Source of the DNA: an uncultured Alistipes sp.
Lineage (GTDB): Bacteria > Bacteroidota > Bacteroidia > Bacteroidales > Rikenellaceae
Length of the DNA: 64,000 nucleotides
Direction: 5' to 3'
Assembly: GCA_905213895.1 (NCBI GenBank)
Contig: CAJMKE010000013.1
Span: 1-64,000 of the forward strand
Below, in pieces: positions 53,421 through 63,460 of this stretch. Each line of letters opens with the position of its first letter. The first letter of the stretch is position 1. Below the pieces are notes generated by a model. It was given only the letters and a program-made list of their open reading frames with translations, was not told where the DNA came from and did no database searches. The position numbers and the translations under genes are program-made.

Positions 53421-54368
53421 ATGTGTAAAATAGTCGTTTTAGGCAGTTCCAATACGGATTTGGTCGTGCGTTCGTCGCGTATGCCGCGCGCCGGAGAGAC
53501 TCTCCTCGGCGGAGATTTTATGATGGCGGCAGGCGGCAAAGGTGCAAATCAGGCGGTGGCGATAGCGCGTCTGGGTTCGCCGGTTACCTTTATTGCGAAG
53601 GTGGGCTGCGACATGTTCGGGGAACGGGCGGTGGAGCAGTATGCTGCCGAGGGTATCGACACGTCGACGATTCTGCGCGATAGGGAGGCTCCGTCGGGCG
53701 TAGCCCTTATCACGGTGAACGATGCCGGCGAGAACTGCATCGTCGTTGCCGGCGGCGCGAATAACGGAATGACTGTCGCCGATGTCGATTCGATGCGCGA
53801 CCGTATCGAGAGTGCCGAATATCTGCTCATGCAGTTGGAGGTGCCGATGCCGGTCGTCGAGCATGCGGCAGAAATCGCGTTCGCGGCAGGCGTGAAGGTG
53901 ATACTGAATCCTGCTCCCGCGGCGAAACTCAGCGACGGACTTCTCTCGAAATGCTATATGCTGACGCCCAACGAAACCGAATGCGGTATAATCGCCGGAG
54001 TTCCGGTCGAAAATTGCGGGCAGGCGGAGGCGGCTGCCGAAATGCTGATTGCGAAGGGCGTGCGGAACGTTATCGTAACTCTTGGCGGCAAGGGTTCGCT
54101 CTACAAGAGTGCGACGGAGCGGGTGATGATACCTGCCTGTCGCGTGAAGGCTGTCGATACGACTGCCGCGGGCGATACGTATAACGGGGCATTGTGTCTG
54201 GCGTTGTCGGAGGGCAGGACGATTCGCGAGGCGGCGGAATTTGCGACGAAAGCGGCGGCGATTTCGGTTACCCGTGCCGGTGCGCAGCCTTCGCTGCCGA
54301 CGCGCGGCGAGGTGGAGGAGTTCGATGCGTCGAAATATGCGGAAGCACCGTTGCATGCGGGTGCGTAA
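53421..54368 (+). CDS. rbsK: Ribokinase
   Basis: A 315-residue PfkB-family kinase that phosphorylates ribose at O5. It shows GSSNTDLVVRSSRMPRAGET, the sugar site GGKGANQAVAIARLG, and the catalytic signature VDTTAAGDTYNGAL with the catalytic Asp. The start is ATG 53421; a GTG nine bases earlier is possible. It is the first gene downstream of the operator and directs imported ribose into the pentose phosphate pathway. Confidence 0.93.
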   Translation: MCKIVVLGSSNTDLVVRSSRMPRAGETLLGGDFMMAAGGKGANQAVAIARLGSPVTFIAKVGCDMFGERAVEQYAAEGIDTSTILRDREAPSGVALITVNDAGENCIVVAGGANNGMTVADVDSMRDRIESAEYLLMQLEVPMPVVEHAAEIAFAAGVKVILNPAPAAKLSDGLLSKCYMLTPNETECGIIAGVPVENCGQAEAAAEMLIAKGVRNVIVTLGGKGSLYKSATERVMIPACRVKAVDTTAAGDTYNGALCLALSEGRTIREAAEFATKAAAISVTRAGAQPSLPTRGEVEEFDASKYAEAPLHAGA

Positions 54369-54420
54369 CGCAGGTAAAATGAAACAAACTTAAAACTAAC
54401 CTGATAAAAACTTTGAAATT

Positions 54421-55428
54421 ATGTTTATCGTAAACAGTTATGCGCTGGCAGTCGTATTCTGCTTCGTTACGATGCTTTGCTGGGGTTCGTGGGGCAATAC
54501 TCAGAAACTCGCGTCGAAGAGTTGGCGGTACGAACTCTTCTATTGGGACTATGTAATCGGAATGGTGCTGTTCGCCGCCATACTCGGATTGACGATGGGC
54601 AGTTGCGGCACGCTCGGTCGCCCGTTCCTCGAAGACCTCGGACAGGCGTCGTGGGCTAATATCGGCAGCGTCGTTCTCGGCGGCGTGATATTCAATGCAT
54701 CCAATATTCTGCTTTCCGCATCGGTTTCGCTCGCAGGACTTGCAGTGGCGTTTCCGCTCGGAGTGGGACTGGCTCTCGTGCTGGGTGTACTGATAAACTA
54801 TCTGGGCGCGCCAAAGGGCGACCCTGTTATTCTGTTTCTCGGCGTCGCTCTTATCGTCGTCGCGATTATCTGCAACGGCATCGCGTCGGGCAGGATAAGC
54901 AGCGGCTCGAAAAGCGCAAGCACCCGCAAGGGTCTGGTACTCGCCGTAGTCGCGGGCGTGCTGATGTCGTTCTTCTACCGCTTCGTGGCTGTCGCCATGG
55001 ATATCGACAACTTCGAGAATCCTACTCAGGGCATGCTTACCCCGTATTCGGCGATATTCGTATTCTCGATAGGAGTGTTGCTCTCCAATTTCGTGTTCAA
55101 TACGTTCGTCATGCGCCGTCCGTTCGTCGGCGAGCCGGTAAGTTACAAAGACTATTTCGCGGGCAAACTCTCCGCCCATTCGGTCGGAATGCTCGGCGGT
55201 GCGATATGGTGCCTCGGTACTGCGTTCAGTTACATCGCTGCCGGAAAGGCGGGTGCCGCAATATCGTATGCTCTCGGTCAGGGCGCACCTATGATTGCCG
55301 CGATATGGGGTGTGTTCATCTGGAAGGAGTTCAAGGGTGCCGACAAGTCGGTCAATGTCCTGCTCGCACTGATGTTCTGCCTGTTCATAGCGGGTCTGTC
55401 GCTGATAATAGTTTCGGGCGGAAACTAA
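54421..55428 (+). CDS. Inner-membrane sugar permease (GRP/RbsP-type, DMT superfamily)
   Basis: A 335-residue membrane protein with ten hydrophobic helices. It has the family start FVTMLCWGSWGNTQKLASK, repeats such as GLAVAFPLGVGLALVLGVL and KAGAAISYALGQGAPMIAAI, and EFKGADKSVNVL near the end. Related permeases carry ribose or glucose. Position between ribokinase and nucleoside hydrolase supports ribose as the cargo, as in the ribose locus of Bacteroides thetaiotaomicron, but the sequence alone does not prove it. Confidence 0.82.
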   Translation: MFIVNSYALAVVFCFVTMLCWGSWGNTQKLASKSWRYELFYWDYVIGMVLFAAILGLTMGSCGTLGRPFLEDLGQASWANIGSVVLGGVIFNASNILLSASVSLAGLAVAFPLGVGLALVLGVLINYLGAPKGDPVILFLGVALIVVAIICNGIASGRISSGSKSASTRKGLVLAVVAGVLMSFFYRFVAVAMDIDNFENPTQGMLTPYSAIFVFSIGVLLSNFVFNTFVMRRPFVGEPVSYKDYFAGKLSAHSVGMLGGAIWCLGTAFSYIAAGKAGAAISYALGQGAPMIAAIWGVFIWKEFKGADKSVNVLLALMFCLFIAGLSLIIVSGGN

Positions 55429-55461
55429 AAAGCGTATCCGGAAACAAAAAAACTACATGAT

Positions 55462-56463
55462 ATGAAGAACCTCAAATTTCTGCCGCTCGTCTGCGCGTTT
55501 CTCGTCTGCACGACCGTGGCGGCATCCGCCAAAAATGACGACAAGGTGCTGCTGATTGTCGAAACCGACATGGGCAACGACATCGACGATGCCATTGCGC
55601 TCGACGTGCTGTACAAATATGCCGATGCCGGCATGGTCGACATAGTTGCGATAGGCAACCACAAGTACAGCCCGACGGCAACGGCTTATATCGACATAAT
55701 GAACTGCTGGTACGGCTATCCAAATATTCCGATGGCACAGTCGAACACTCCGGTAATCAATATCGCTGCGCCAGACTATACGCTGCCGGTAGTGTATTCG
55801 GAGGTCTATCCGCGGCACAAGTATCTGCCGAAACTCTCCACGCAGGTGGAACTCTACCGCCGCATACTCGCCAAGGCGGACGACGACTCAATCGTAGTTC
55901 TGTCGCTCGGTTTCGCCACCGAACTCGCCAAACTGCTCGATTCGCCGGCAGACGACATTTCGCCGCTGACGGGTCGCGAACTGGTTGCGCGCAAGGTGAA
56001 GATGCTGTCGGTAATGGCGGGCAGTTACGGTCCTAAAAAGCGTGCCGAATTCAATGTCAAGAACGATATTCCTGCGATGCAGAAGGTGTTCGCCGAGTGG
56101 GACACTCCGATTGTCCAAAATCCGTTCGAACTCGGCAAACAGGTGATGTTCCCTGCAACTGCGATTACCGACGGGCTGTCGTGGGCGAAAAATCATCCGC
56201 TCGCCGACGGCTATGCCAACTACCATGCGATGCCTTACGACCGCCCGACATGGGACGTGCTGTCGGCAATTTATATCTTCTATCCGGAGATGTTCACCGG
56301 CGAGAAGGGTACGGTTACGGTCGATGACAAGGGATACACCCATTTCGAGCCGTCGGTATCGGGCAAACATACAGTCTTGTCGCCGCTTACCGACGCCCAG
56401 GCTTCGGCACTGCTCGACCATATGCTGAAAACCGTGGCTGAACATCCTAAAAAGCGTCGCTAA
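55462..56463 (+). CDS. Secreted nucleoside hydrolase
   Basis: A 333-residue protein of the inosine-uridine hydrolase superfamily with a signal peptide (MKNLKFLPLVCAFLVCTTVAASA). The calcium site is in IVETDMGNDIDDAIALDVL (residues about 32-50), and DGLSWAKNHPLADGY supplies further family elements. It would release ribose from nucleosides in the periplasm, feeding the permease and kinase encoded upstream. Only part of the nucleobase pocket motif is recognisable, so the preferred nucleoside is unknown. Confidence 0.85.
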   Translation: MKNLKFLPLVCAFLVCTTVAASAKNDDKVLLIVETDMGNDIDDAIALDVLYKYADAGMVDIVAIGNHKYSPTATAYIDIMNCWYGYPNIPMAQSNTPVINIAAPDYTLPVVYSEVYPRHKYLPKLSTQVELYRRILAKADDDSIVVLSLGFATELAKLLDSPADDISPLTGRELVARKVKMLSVMAGSYGPKKRAEFNVKNDIPAMQKVFAEWDTPIVQNPFELGKQVMFPATAITDGLSWAKNHPLADGYANYHAMPYDRPTWDVLSAIYIFYPEMFTGEKGTVTVDDKGYTHFEPSVSGKHTVLSPLTDAQASALLDHMLKTVAEHPKKRR

Positions 56464-56481
56464 CAGCCTAACCTACGCAAT

Positions 56482-58524
56482 ATGAAGATAGACAAACTTT
56501 TGGTGTGTGCTGCTGTAATATTCTGTATTGCAGCATGTAGTGAAAAATCTTCGGGGGGGGGATTTTCGCCTGACGAACCCGAACCGACTCCGCCCGACCC
56601 TCCGGTAACGACGACGCTGCCCGATATTTCCGAGTACAAGATAAAGAGTGTCGAGGAGATGTCGCTCGGCGGAGCGTATCTGATTCCGTGCAGCGGCGTG
56701 GGCGAGGGCGACTGCGTGAAACTCGTCGCCCGCGACGGCAGCGGCGAAACGCATACTCTGCCGGTCGAGAATATCAATGAGGAGAAGGGCGTTTCGTTCA
56801 AGACCCCGTCCGAGTTTATCGGCGGAATGTTCGCCGTGTCGGCGCAGGTCGGCGGCAAAAGCATCGATTTCGGAACGACATTCATCGACGTAATCGACGA
56901 TGCCGAATTGCCTCATGCCGGCGGATACACCCTCTACGGTCGTGTCTGCGACTGGGCGGGCAAGCCGATTGCCGGAGTTACGGTGTCGGACGGCTTGGAG
57001 GTAACGACCACCGATTCCGAGGGCATGTACTATATCGCGTCGCTCAAACGCCGCGGATACGTGTTCATTTCCGTGCCGAGCGGCTATCGTGTGGCGGTAA
57101 ACCGTTCGATTCCCCAATTCTTCCGCTATACCTCGGGCAAACCGTCGCAGTACGACCAGTGCAATTTCGTACTCGCACCCGAGGAGAATACCCGTCATCG
57201 CGTAATCGTATTCACCGATACCCATCTTGCCAACCGCACCGATGACGTCAAACAGTTTACATCGGGATTCTATGCCGACCTCGAACGCGAGATAGTGAAG
57301 GCGCGCACCGAGGGCGTGAAACTTTGCGGAATGAGCCTCGGCGATTTGACGTGGGACGAGTGGTGGTATAAGAACAGTTACACACCGACGACCTACGCCG
57401 CGCAGATGGCGGGTCTCGATATGCCGATTTTCAATGCGCCTGGCAATCACGACAACGACCCGTATGTCGCCGACGATTTTGAGTCCGAACATGCTTTCCG
57501 CACCAATATCGGTCCTACATATTATTCGTTCAACATCGGTGCGATACACTATGTCCAGTTGGATGACACTCTGTTCGCCAACAAAGGCGGTGCTAACGGC
57601 ACTGTCGGCGACCTGTCGTATTCGCAGGGTCTGTCCGACGACGAATTCGCATGGCTCGCGGGCGATTTGAAAAACGTTCCGGCGGGAACGACGGTCTTCG
57701 TCGGCATGCACATCCCGTATACCACGCGCTATAACATCAGTTCTGGAACGTTGCAGTTCGGATATATGATGCCTGCCGCCCAGCGGTCGCGGCTGGATGC
57801 CTTGCTGGCTGACTACAAGGTGCATTTCGTTACGGGTCATACCCATATCCGCTACAACAACTTCGTGAGCGAACGTGTCGTGGAACACAATATTCCCGCA
57901 ATCTGCGCCACTTGGTGGTGGACGGGCAAATACTCCGGTTTCCGCTGCCATATGTGCCGCGACGGTGTGCCGGGAGGATACGAGGTGTTCGACATCGGCT
58001 ACGGTTCTCCGGACGACGTCCGTTGGTATTACCAGCCGATAGGACGTAGCGCCGATTACCAGTTCCGTGCCTACGACCTGAACAACTGTCTGATTACGCG
58101 TGCGAAATATTGCCCGAAAGTGGCGAACAACTTCAAGACGGTTACGGAAGAACTGTTCGCGCAGTATGCCTGCGGATACGACAGAAGCCGCAGCGACAAT
58201 GCGGTGCTTATCAACGTGTTCAACTGGGATGTCCGCTGGAAGGTGGAGGTTCGCGAGGTCGAGACCGGCAAGAATCTGACGGTGCGTCAGGTCGATGCCT
58301 ACGACCCGCTGCATGTTATCCATTTCAACATGGCGCGCATGAACACCAACTCGGCGGCACTGACGTTTCCCGCACTGCTGACCTCGCACATGTTCGAGGC
58401 GACATGCTCTTCGGCGACATCGACATTGGAGATAAGCGTAACCGACGGTTTCGGCAGAACGTATTCCGAGACGATGAAGCGTCCGCGCGAACTCTACGAT
58501 ATGTCCAAATCCTCTGACTGGTAA
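56482..58524 (+). CDS. Calcineurin-like phosphoesterase lipoprotein with a 9-G tract
   Basis: A 680-residue protein with lipoprotein signal (LLVCAAVIFCIAAC). A run of nine G at 56553-56561 encodes the Gly stretch SSGGGFSPDEP just after the lipid anchor. A carboxypeptidase-regulatory-like domain (about 140-200; YTLYGRVCDWAGKPIAGV) precedes the metallophosphoesterase core with FTDTHLANRTDD, GDLTWDEWW, APGNHDNDPY and VTGHTHIRYN, the four metal-binding blocks. A C-terminal domain of about 160 residues is unassigned. It may dephosphorylate nucleotides at the cell surface to supply nucleosides. Confidence 0.85.
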   Translation: MKIDKLLVCAAVIFCIAACSEKSSGGGFSPDEPEPTPPDPPVTTTLPDISEYKIKSVEEMSLGGAYLIPCSGVGEGDCVKLVARDGSGETHTLPVENINEEKGVSFKTPSEFIGGMFAVSAQVGGKSIDFGTTFIDVIDDAELPHAGGYTLYGRVCDWAGKPIAGVTVSDGLEVTTTDSEGMYYIASLKRRGYVFISVPSGYRVAVNRSIPQFFRYTSGKPSQYDQCNFVLAPEENTRHRVIVFTDTHLANRTDDVKQFTSGFYADLEREIVKARTEGVKLCGMSLGDLTWDEWWYKNSYTPTTYAAQMAGLDMPIFNAPGNHDNDPYVADDFESEHAFRTNIGPTYYSFNIGAIHYVQLDDTLFANKGGANGTVGDLSYSQGLSDDEFAWLAGDLKNVPAGTTVFVGMHIPYTTRYNISSGTLQFGYMMPAAQRSRLDALLADYKVHFVTGHTHIRYNNFVSERVVEHNIPAICATWWWTGKYSGFRCHMCRDGVPGGYEVFDIGYGSPDDVRWYYQPIGRSADYQFRAYDLNNCLITRAKYCPKVANNFKTVTEELFAQYACGYDRSRSDNAVLINVFNWDVRWKVEVREVETGKNLTVRQVDAYDPLHVIHFNMARMNTNSAALTFPALLTSHMFEATCSSATSTLEISVTDGFGRTYSETMKRPRELYDMSKSSDW

Positions 58525-58675
58525 AGTTTTATAAGGTGATTGTTTAGTGTGTGTACTCTTTCGTCGTTCCGCAGCCGCGGTTGCGGAAACGGCGCAGGAG
58601 AGGGGAACATACACCCTTTCGGTCGCAGAAAAATAATACCCAATATTAACTAAATGAACTTTTAATCAACTAATT

Positions 58676-60067
58676 ATGAAACGAAATCTACTTTTGATTG
58701 CAATTACCTGCCTTCTTATGGCGGCTTGTAATTCGGGTGGGGAGAATCTGGAACGCGTGCCGATTTTCAAGGTTCTCGGACCTACCGGAACGGTTTCGAC
58801 GGATGCCCCGATTGCTATCGACGGCAAGGCGCAGGAGGTCTCCTTCCGTGTCTATGCGTCGGGCAAATGGGAGGCGTCGCTGTCCGAAAATGCGACGGGA
58901 TTTTCGCTGTCCGACACTTCGGGAGCAGCCGGCGATACGTCGGTAAAGGTCGTGGCGGCTGCCAACAGAAGCGGCGCCACGAGGTCGGCGACGGTAACGT
59001 TCGTCATGAACGACAGCGTCTACGCCTACACTATCGAACAGGAGGAGGAACAGCCGTACCTCGACCCTGTTAAACTGTCATTCGTCCTCAGCGGCTATGC
59101 CCAGGAGTTGAACATCGCCATCGAAACCAATCAGGATTCGTGGACATACGATTTGGGCGACGCTTCGGCATGGCTCACCGAGCGCAGCAAGGACAATTCG
59201 TCGCTCGTACTCGCGGTTGCCGAGAACAAGACCGGCGACGTGCGCAATGCCCGCATCAAAATCTGGTCTGCGCTGCATCCGGAGGTATTCACCTTCGTAA
59301 CCGTCGAGCAGGACTGGATTATCGACGCCCCTGTCGCCGACCTGCTGGATGTCGTGTTCGGCGAGAACTGCGCGGCAAGCGACGCTTCGGCGATGAAGAT
59401 GACTATCGACGGTTCGTGCCTCGACGCCACCGTTTCGACGCAGTACAGCGAACGCTACGGTCGCTGGGTTGCGGTATTCTCTGCCGAACCGGTCAAAGCC
59501 GCTCACGATACCGGATTCTGGAAGATTCCTTACACGACACGCACCGATTTCGCCGAAAAACTCGAAGACGGCTACTCTATGGAGTTGCTCTTCGCCCGCG
59601 GCGATACGCAGGCTCCGGGCAGCCAGATAAAGCCGTTCGCATCGACGCAGGCGGGCGGTACGGGAATGTGCTTCCGCGCCGCTACCCACGAAATCAACTG
59701 GGAGATTCACAGCGGCGGTACGCGCACCGGCGACGGATACAAGTTCAAGGGCGGCAAGTGGAACGAGTTGTACAGCGGGGTAGTGCCGCAGAAGGATACG
59801 TTCTACCACACCGTGCTTACATGGGACAAGGCGGAGGGCAAAGCCCGCTGCTACGTGAACGGAGAATTGACCACGACACTCAACGTAACCGGCAACTTCG
59901 ACCACATGGTGTCCAACGTCAATGCGTACTGGTTCGGTTTGGGTGCTGACCCTAACGCTTCCGACAAGGGCGAACTTTCGTTCCAGGGTACGATAGTTCT
60001 GGCGCGTATCTACGACGACCCGCTGTCTTCGCAACAGGTCAATGCCCTTTATAAACTTGTTGAATAA
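58676..60067 (+). CDS. Lipoprotein with two BACON-like domains and a LamG-like domain
   Basis: A 463-residue lipoprotein (signal MKRNLLLIAITCLLMAAC). Two BACON-type beta domains lie at about 35-125 (VSFRVYASGKWEASLSE to YAYTIEQEEEQP) and 130-215 (LNIAIETNQDSWTYDLGD to FTFVTVEQDW). The rest (about 225-460) is a concanavalin/LamG-like fold with YHTVLTWDKAEGKARCYVNG and GTIVLARIYDDPLSSQQVNA. It probably binds a ligand at the cell surface for the SusC/D pair that follows. A 150-base spacer separates it from the phosphoesterase gene. Confidence 0.8.
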   Translation: MKRNLLLIAITCLLMAACNSGGENLERVPIFKVLGPTGTVSTDAPIAIDGKAQEVSFRVYASGKWEASLSENATGFSLSDTSGAAGDTSVKVVAAANRSGATRSATVTFVMNDSVYAYTIEQEEEQPYLDPVKLSFVLSGYAQELNIAIETNQDSWTYDLGDASAWLTERSKDNSSLVLAVAENKTGDVRNARIKIWSALHPEVFTFVTVEQDWIIDAPVADLLDVVFGENCAASDASAMKMTIDGSCLDATVSTQYSERYGRWVAVFSAEPVKAAHDTGFWKIPYTTRTDFAEKLEDGYSMELLFARGDTQAPGSQIKPFASTQAGGTGMCFRAATHEINWEIHSGGTRTGDGYKFKGGKWNELYSGVVPQKDTFYHTVLTWDKAEGKARCYVNGELTTTLNVTGNFDHMVSNVNAYWFGLGADPNASDKGELSFQGTIVLARIYDDPLSSQQVNALYKLVE

Positions 60068-60084
60068 TTGAAAAACGATTCGAT

Positions 60085-63000
60085 ATGCAAAACAATATGA
60101 ACAATCATTCGGGCGGCAGAACGCTGGCGGCATTATTTGCCGCCGTCCTGCTCGCCGTTGCGGGATTCGTGCCGGATGCCTATGCAGCAGGCGGCGGCGC
60201 TGATGCTCCTCAGGGAGGTGTCTCGCAGACATTGCGCACAATCACCGGACGTGTCGTCGACAAGGCGACCAAAAAGCCTCTTGCCGGTGTCGCAATCGTC
60301 AATATGAAGACGAACATGGGTACGACGACTACCGTGGACGGCTCGTTCACCATCGCCGCCGCTGCTGGACAGCCGCTGTCCGTTTCGCTGCTCGGTTACA
60401 CCGATGTGGAGATGACGGCTTCGACGGCAAGCAACATCACTATCGAGATGTCCGAGAGTTCGCAGTTAATCGACGACGTCGTGGTAGTAGGTTATGCCGA
60501 ACAGCGTCGAGTGAACATTACGGGTGCCGTCGCCACCATCTCCGGCGACGACCTCGCCGCGCATCCGGTCGTTTCGACAGTTCAGGCGTTGCAGGGTGCC
60601 GACCCGTCGCTCAACATCACGATGGATTCGGGTAACCCGACCGCTTCGAACAACGTAAATATCCGCGGCGTGCCGTCCATCAACGGCGGCGAACCGCTGA
60701 TTCTGGTTGACGGCGTGCCGGGTGTAGCCCTGCGTCTCGTCAATGCCGCCGACATCGAGTCGATTTCGGTATTGAAGGATGCTTCGGCGAGTGCCATCTA
60801 CGGTGCGAAGGCTTCGGCGGGCGTGATTCTCATAACGACCAAGAGCGGCAGTTCGGGTCGTGCGACGGTAAGTTACTCCAACAACTTCGGATGGTCTTCG
60901 CCGACGACAGACCACGACTTCATCACCAACGGTTACGAGTATGCGACGACGATACACGATTTGTACTATTCGCGCTACGGTTACAGTCCGTTCAACTATA
61001 CCGAGAACGACTGGGCGCAACTCGAAGCGCGCCGCTACGACAAGACCGAGAATCCGGAGCGTCCGTGGGTAGTCGTTGGCGACGACGGCAAGTACCACTA
61101 CTACGGTAATTTCGACTGGTATCACAATATCTTCAACACCAACCGTTTCAATCAGGAACACAACGTGTCTCTTTCGGGCGGCAACAAGGATATAAACTAC
61201 TATGTCAGCGGTCGTTTCTACGAGCAGGACGGTACTCTCTCGGGCGACATGATTAAGCAGAAGGAGTACTACCGCAACTATGCGTTCCGAGGCAAGTTCG
61301 ACGCCAAGATATTCAAGTGGGCTAAATGGTCTACCAATGCCGCGGTGAATGCCGTCGAGCAGCGGTATCCGGGTCAGTTGGACGAGGGCATGACCATCGC
61401 CGCACTCGAACAGAACCTCGCGCCGATGTTCGTGCCTGAAAACCCCGACGGTTCGATTGTGATGTACCCTTACGACCTGCGCAATATCGCGCTCGCCACG
61501 GGACGTACAGCCTCGTTCATGGATGAGGGCAACAAGCACACCATCGAGAACCAGATGTTCACCCTCTCGAACGGTCTGCACCTCACTCCGGCGAAGGGTC
61601 TGTCCATCGATGCCACCTACAATCTCACCAACTACCGCCGTCTGTACAAGGACCGCCACCACGACCAAGTCTACTCGCGTCAGATAGGCGTGTACGAGAC
61701 TTCGACGACCTACATGAAAGACCGCTACCGCGAGCGTCATTACGGATATACGTTGCACAATGTCGATGCCTACCTGACGTACAACCACACGTGGAACGAT
61801 GCGCATAACTTCAAGGTGCTGGCAGGTATGAACTACGAGCGTTACCGCAGCACCGATCTCACCGTTCAGCAGGACGGACTCGGCAGCGAGATTCTCGATT
61901 CGTTCAAATCCAAGACGGACAAATCTTCTTACACCGTTACGCAGGACATTTCGGCATACCAGACGCTTGGATTCTTCGCCCGCGTCAATTACGACTACAA
62001 GGGCAGATACCTCTTCGAGGCTTCGCTGCGTGCCGATGCGACGTCGCGCTTCGCCAAGGATAGCCGCTGGGGATATTTCCCTTCGGTTTCGGCGGGCTGG
62101 CGATTCTCGGAGGAGCCGTTCATGGAGAGCGTGAGCGACTGGTGGAACAACGGTAAAATCCGTCTCTCCTACGGTTCGCTCGGAAACCAGCAGGTAGCCG
62201 ACTACCTCTATCTCGACCGTATCTCGACCAATCAAATCAACTATCTGTTCGACGAGGCGACCAAAGCCAACGCAAGTTCGGTTTCGGCTCCTCTCGCAAC
62301 CGACCTGACATGGGAGACGGTAACCACCTACAATGTCGGTCTCGATTTGAGTTTCCTCAAAAACCGACTGACGTTCACCGGCGACTACTTCATCCGCGAT
62401 ACGAAAGACATGCTCACGACGTCGATGACTTTGCCGGCAGGCTACGGAGCAGACCCTCCGAAGGGCAACTGCGCCGATTTGCGCACGAAGGGTTGGGAAA
62501 TATCGCTTTCGTGGCGCGATAAGTTCGACCTCGGCGGCAAACCGTTCACCTATGCCATTTCGGGTTCGGTCGGCGACTACCAGTCGGTAATCACCAAGTA
62601 TAACAATCCGTCCAAGATTTTCTCAGGCTACTATGAAGGCAAGAAACTCGGCGAAATCTGGGGTTATCACGTGGTCGGACTCTTCAAGACCGACGAGGAG
62701 GCTGCCGCATACCAGCGTGCGATAAACAACTCGACCAACGTCTATCAGCGTATCTACAACATGTCGCCGACGGGTCTGGGTCAGTTGATGGCGGGCGATA
62801 TGATGTTCGAGGACAGCGACAACAGCGGTTCTATCGGTACGGGTTCGGGTACGGTCGATGACCCGGGCGACATGCGCGTCATCGGTAACTCCACTCCGCG
62901 CTACAACTACTCGTTCCGCGTCGAGTTGAACTGGAACGGATTCGACATTTCGGCGTTCTTCCAGGGAGTCGGCAAGCGTGACTGGTATCCTACCAACAAT

Positions 63001-63435
63001 CAGGATGCTATCTACGGCGCGAACAAGTTCTGGCAGTTGTATTCGTATCCTATTCTGTCGTTCATCACGAGCGATTTCAAGAAGGATGTGTGGACGGAGG
63101 AGAATCCGAACGCATACTTCCCTCGTCTGCGCCCTATCATCTGTTATAACGGCGGACCTCTGGGCGTTGCCAACGACCGCTATTTGCAGAGCGCGGCATA
63201 CCTGCGTTTCAAGAACCTTACGGTCGGTTACACGATTCCGGTCTTGAAGCAGTACGTCAAGAAGTTGCGCGTATACTTCTCTGCCGAGAACATCTGCTAT
63301 TGGTCGCCGCTCAAAAAGCACTGCAAACTGATAGACCCCGAACTCGCCGTCTCGGACGGTACGTACAAGGCAGGTACCGGTTCGGGCTACGACCTGCCGC
63401 GCACGATTTCGTTCGGTGTGGATATAACTTTCTGA
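60085..63435 (+). CDS. SusC/RagA-type TonB-linked outer membrane protein
   Basis: A 1116-residue receptor with signal peptide, a carboxypeptidase-regulatory-like domain (ITGRVVDKATKKPLAGVAIV), a TonB-box region with IDDVVVVGYAEQRRVNITGA, the SusC plug signature NVNIRGVPSINGGEPLILVD and a large barrel ending in GVDITF. It imports ligands captured by the SusD-like partner. The order BACON-LamG, SusC, SusD and the upstream genes make it the importer of the ribose/nucleoside locus by inference. No stop or frameshift is seen. Confidence 0.95.
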   Translation: MQNNMNNHSGGRTLAALFAAVLLAVAGFVPDAYAAGGGADAPQGGVSQTLRTITGRVVDKATKKPLAGVAIVNMKTNMGTTTTVDGSFTIAAAAGQPLSVSLLGYTDVEMTASTASNITIEMSESSQLIDDVVVVGYAEQRRVNITGAVATISGDDLAAHPVVSTVQALQGADPSLNITMDSGNPTASNNVNIRGVPSINGGEPLILVDGVPGVALRLVNAADIESISVLKDASASAIYGAKASAGVILITTKSGSSGRATVSYSNNFGWSSPTTDHDFITNGYEYATTIHDLYYSRYGYSPFNYTENDWAQLEARRYDKTENPERPWVVVGDDGKYHYYGNFDWYHNIFNTNRFNQEHNVSLSGGNKDINYYVSGRFYEQDGTLSGDMIKQKEYYRNYAFRGKFDAKIFKWAKWSTNAAVNAVEQRYPGQLDEGMTIAALEQNLAPMFVPENPDGSIVMYPYDLRNIALATGRTASFMDEGNKHTIENQMFTLSNGLHLTPAKGLSIDATYNLTNYRRLYKDRHHDQVYSRQIGVYETSTTYMKDRYRERHYGYTLHNVDAYLTYNHTWNDAHNFKVLAGMNYERYRSTDLTVQQDGLGSEILDSFKSKTDKSSYTVTQDISAYQTLGFFARVNYDYKGRYLFEASLRADATSRFAKDSRWGYFPSVSAGWRFSEEPFMESVSDWWNNGKIRLSYGSLGNQQVADYLYLDRISTNQINYLFDEATKANASSVSAPLATDLTWETVTTYNVGLDLSFLKNRLTFTGDYFIRDTKDMLTTSMTLPAGYGADPPKGNCADLRTKGWEISLSWRDKFDLGGKPFTYAISGSVGDYQSVITKYNNPSKIFSGYYEGKKLGEIWGYHVVGLFKTDEEAAAYQRAINNSTNVYQRIYNMSPTGLGQLMAGDMMFEDSDNSGSIGTGSGTVDDPGDMRVIGNSTPRYNYSFRVELNWNGFDISAFFQGVGKRDWYPTNNQDAIYGANKFWQLYSYPILSFITSDFKKDVWTEENPNAYFPRLRPIICYNGGPLGVANDRYLQSAAYLRFKNLTVGYTIPVLKQYVKKLRVYFSAENICYWSPLKKHCKLIDPELAVSDGTYKAGTGSGYDLPRTISFGVDITF

Positions 63436-63460
63436 TAAATGTTTAATTGGAGCAAAAATT

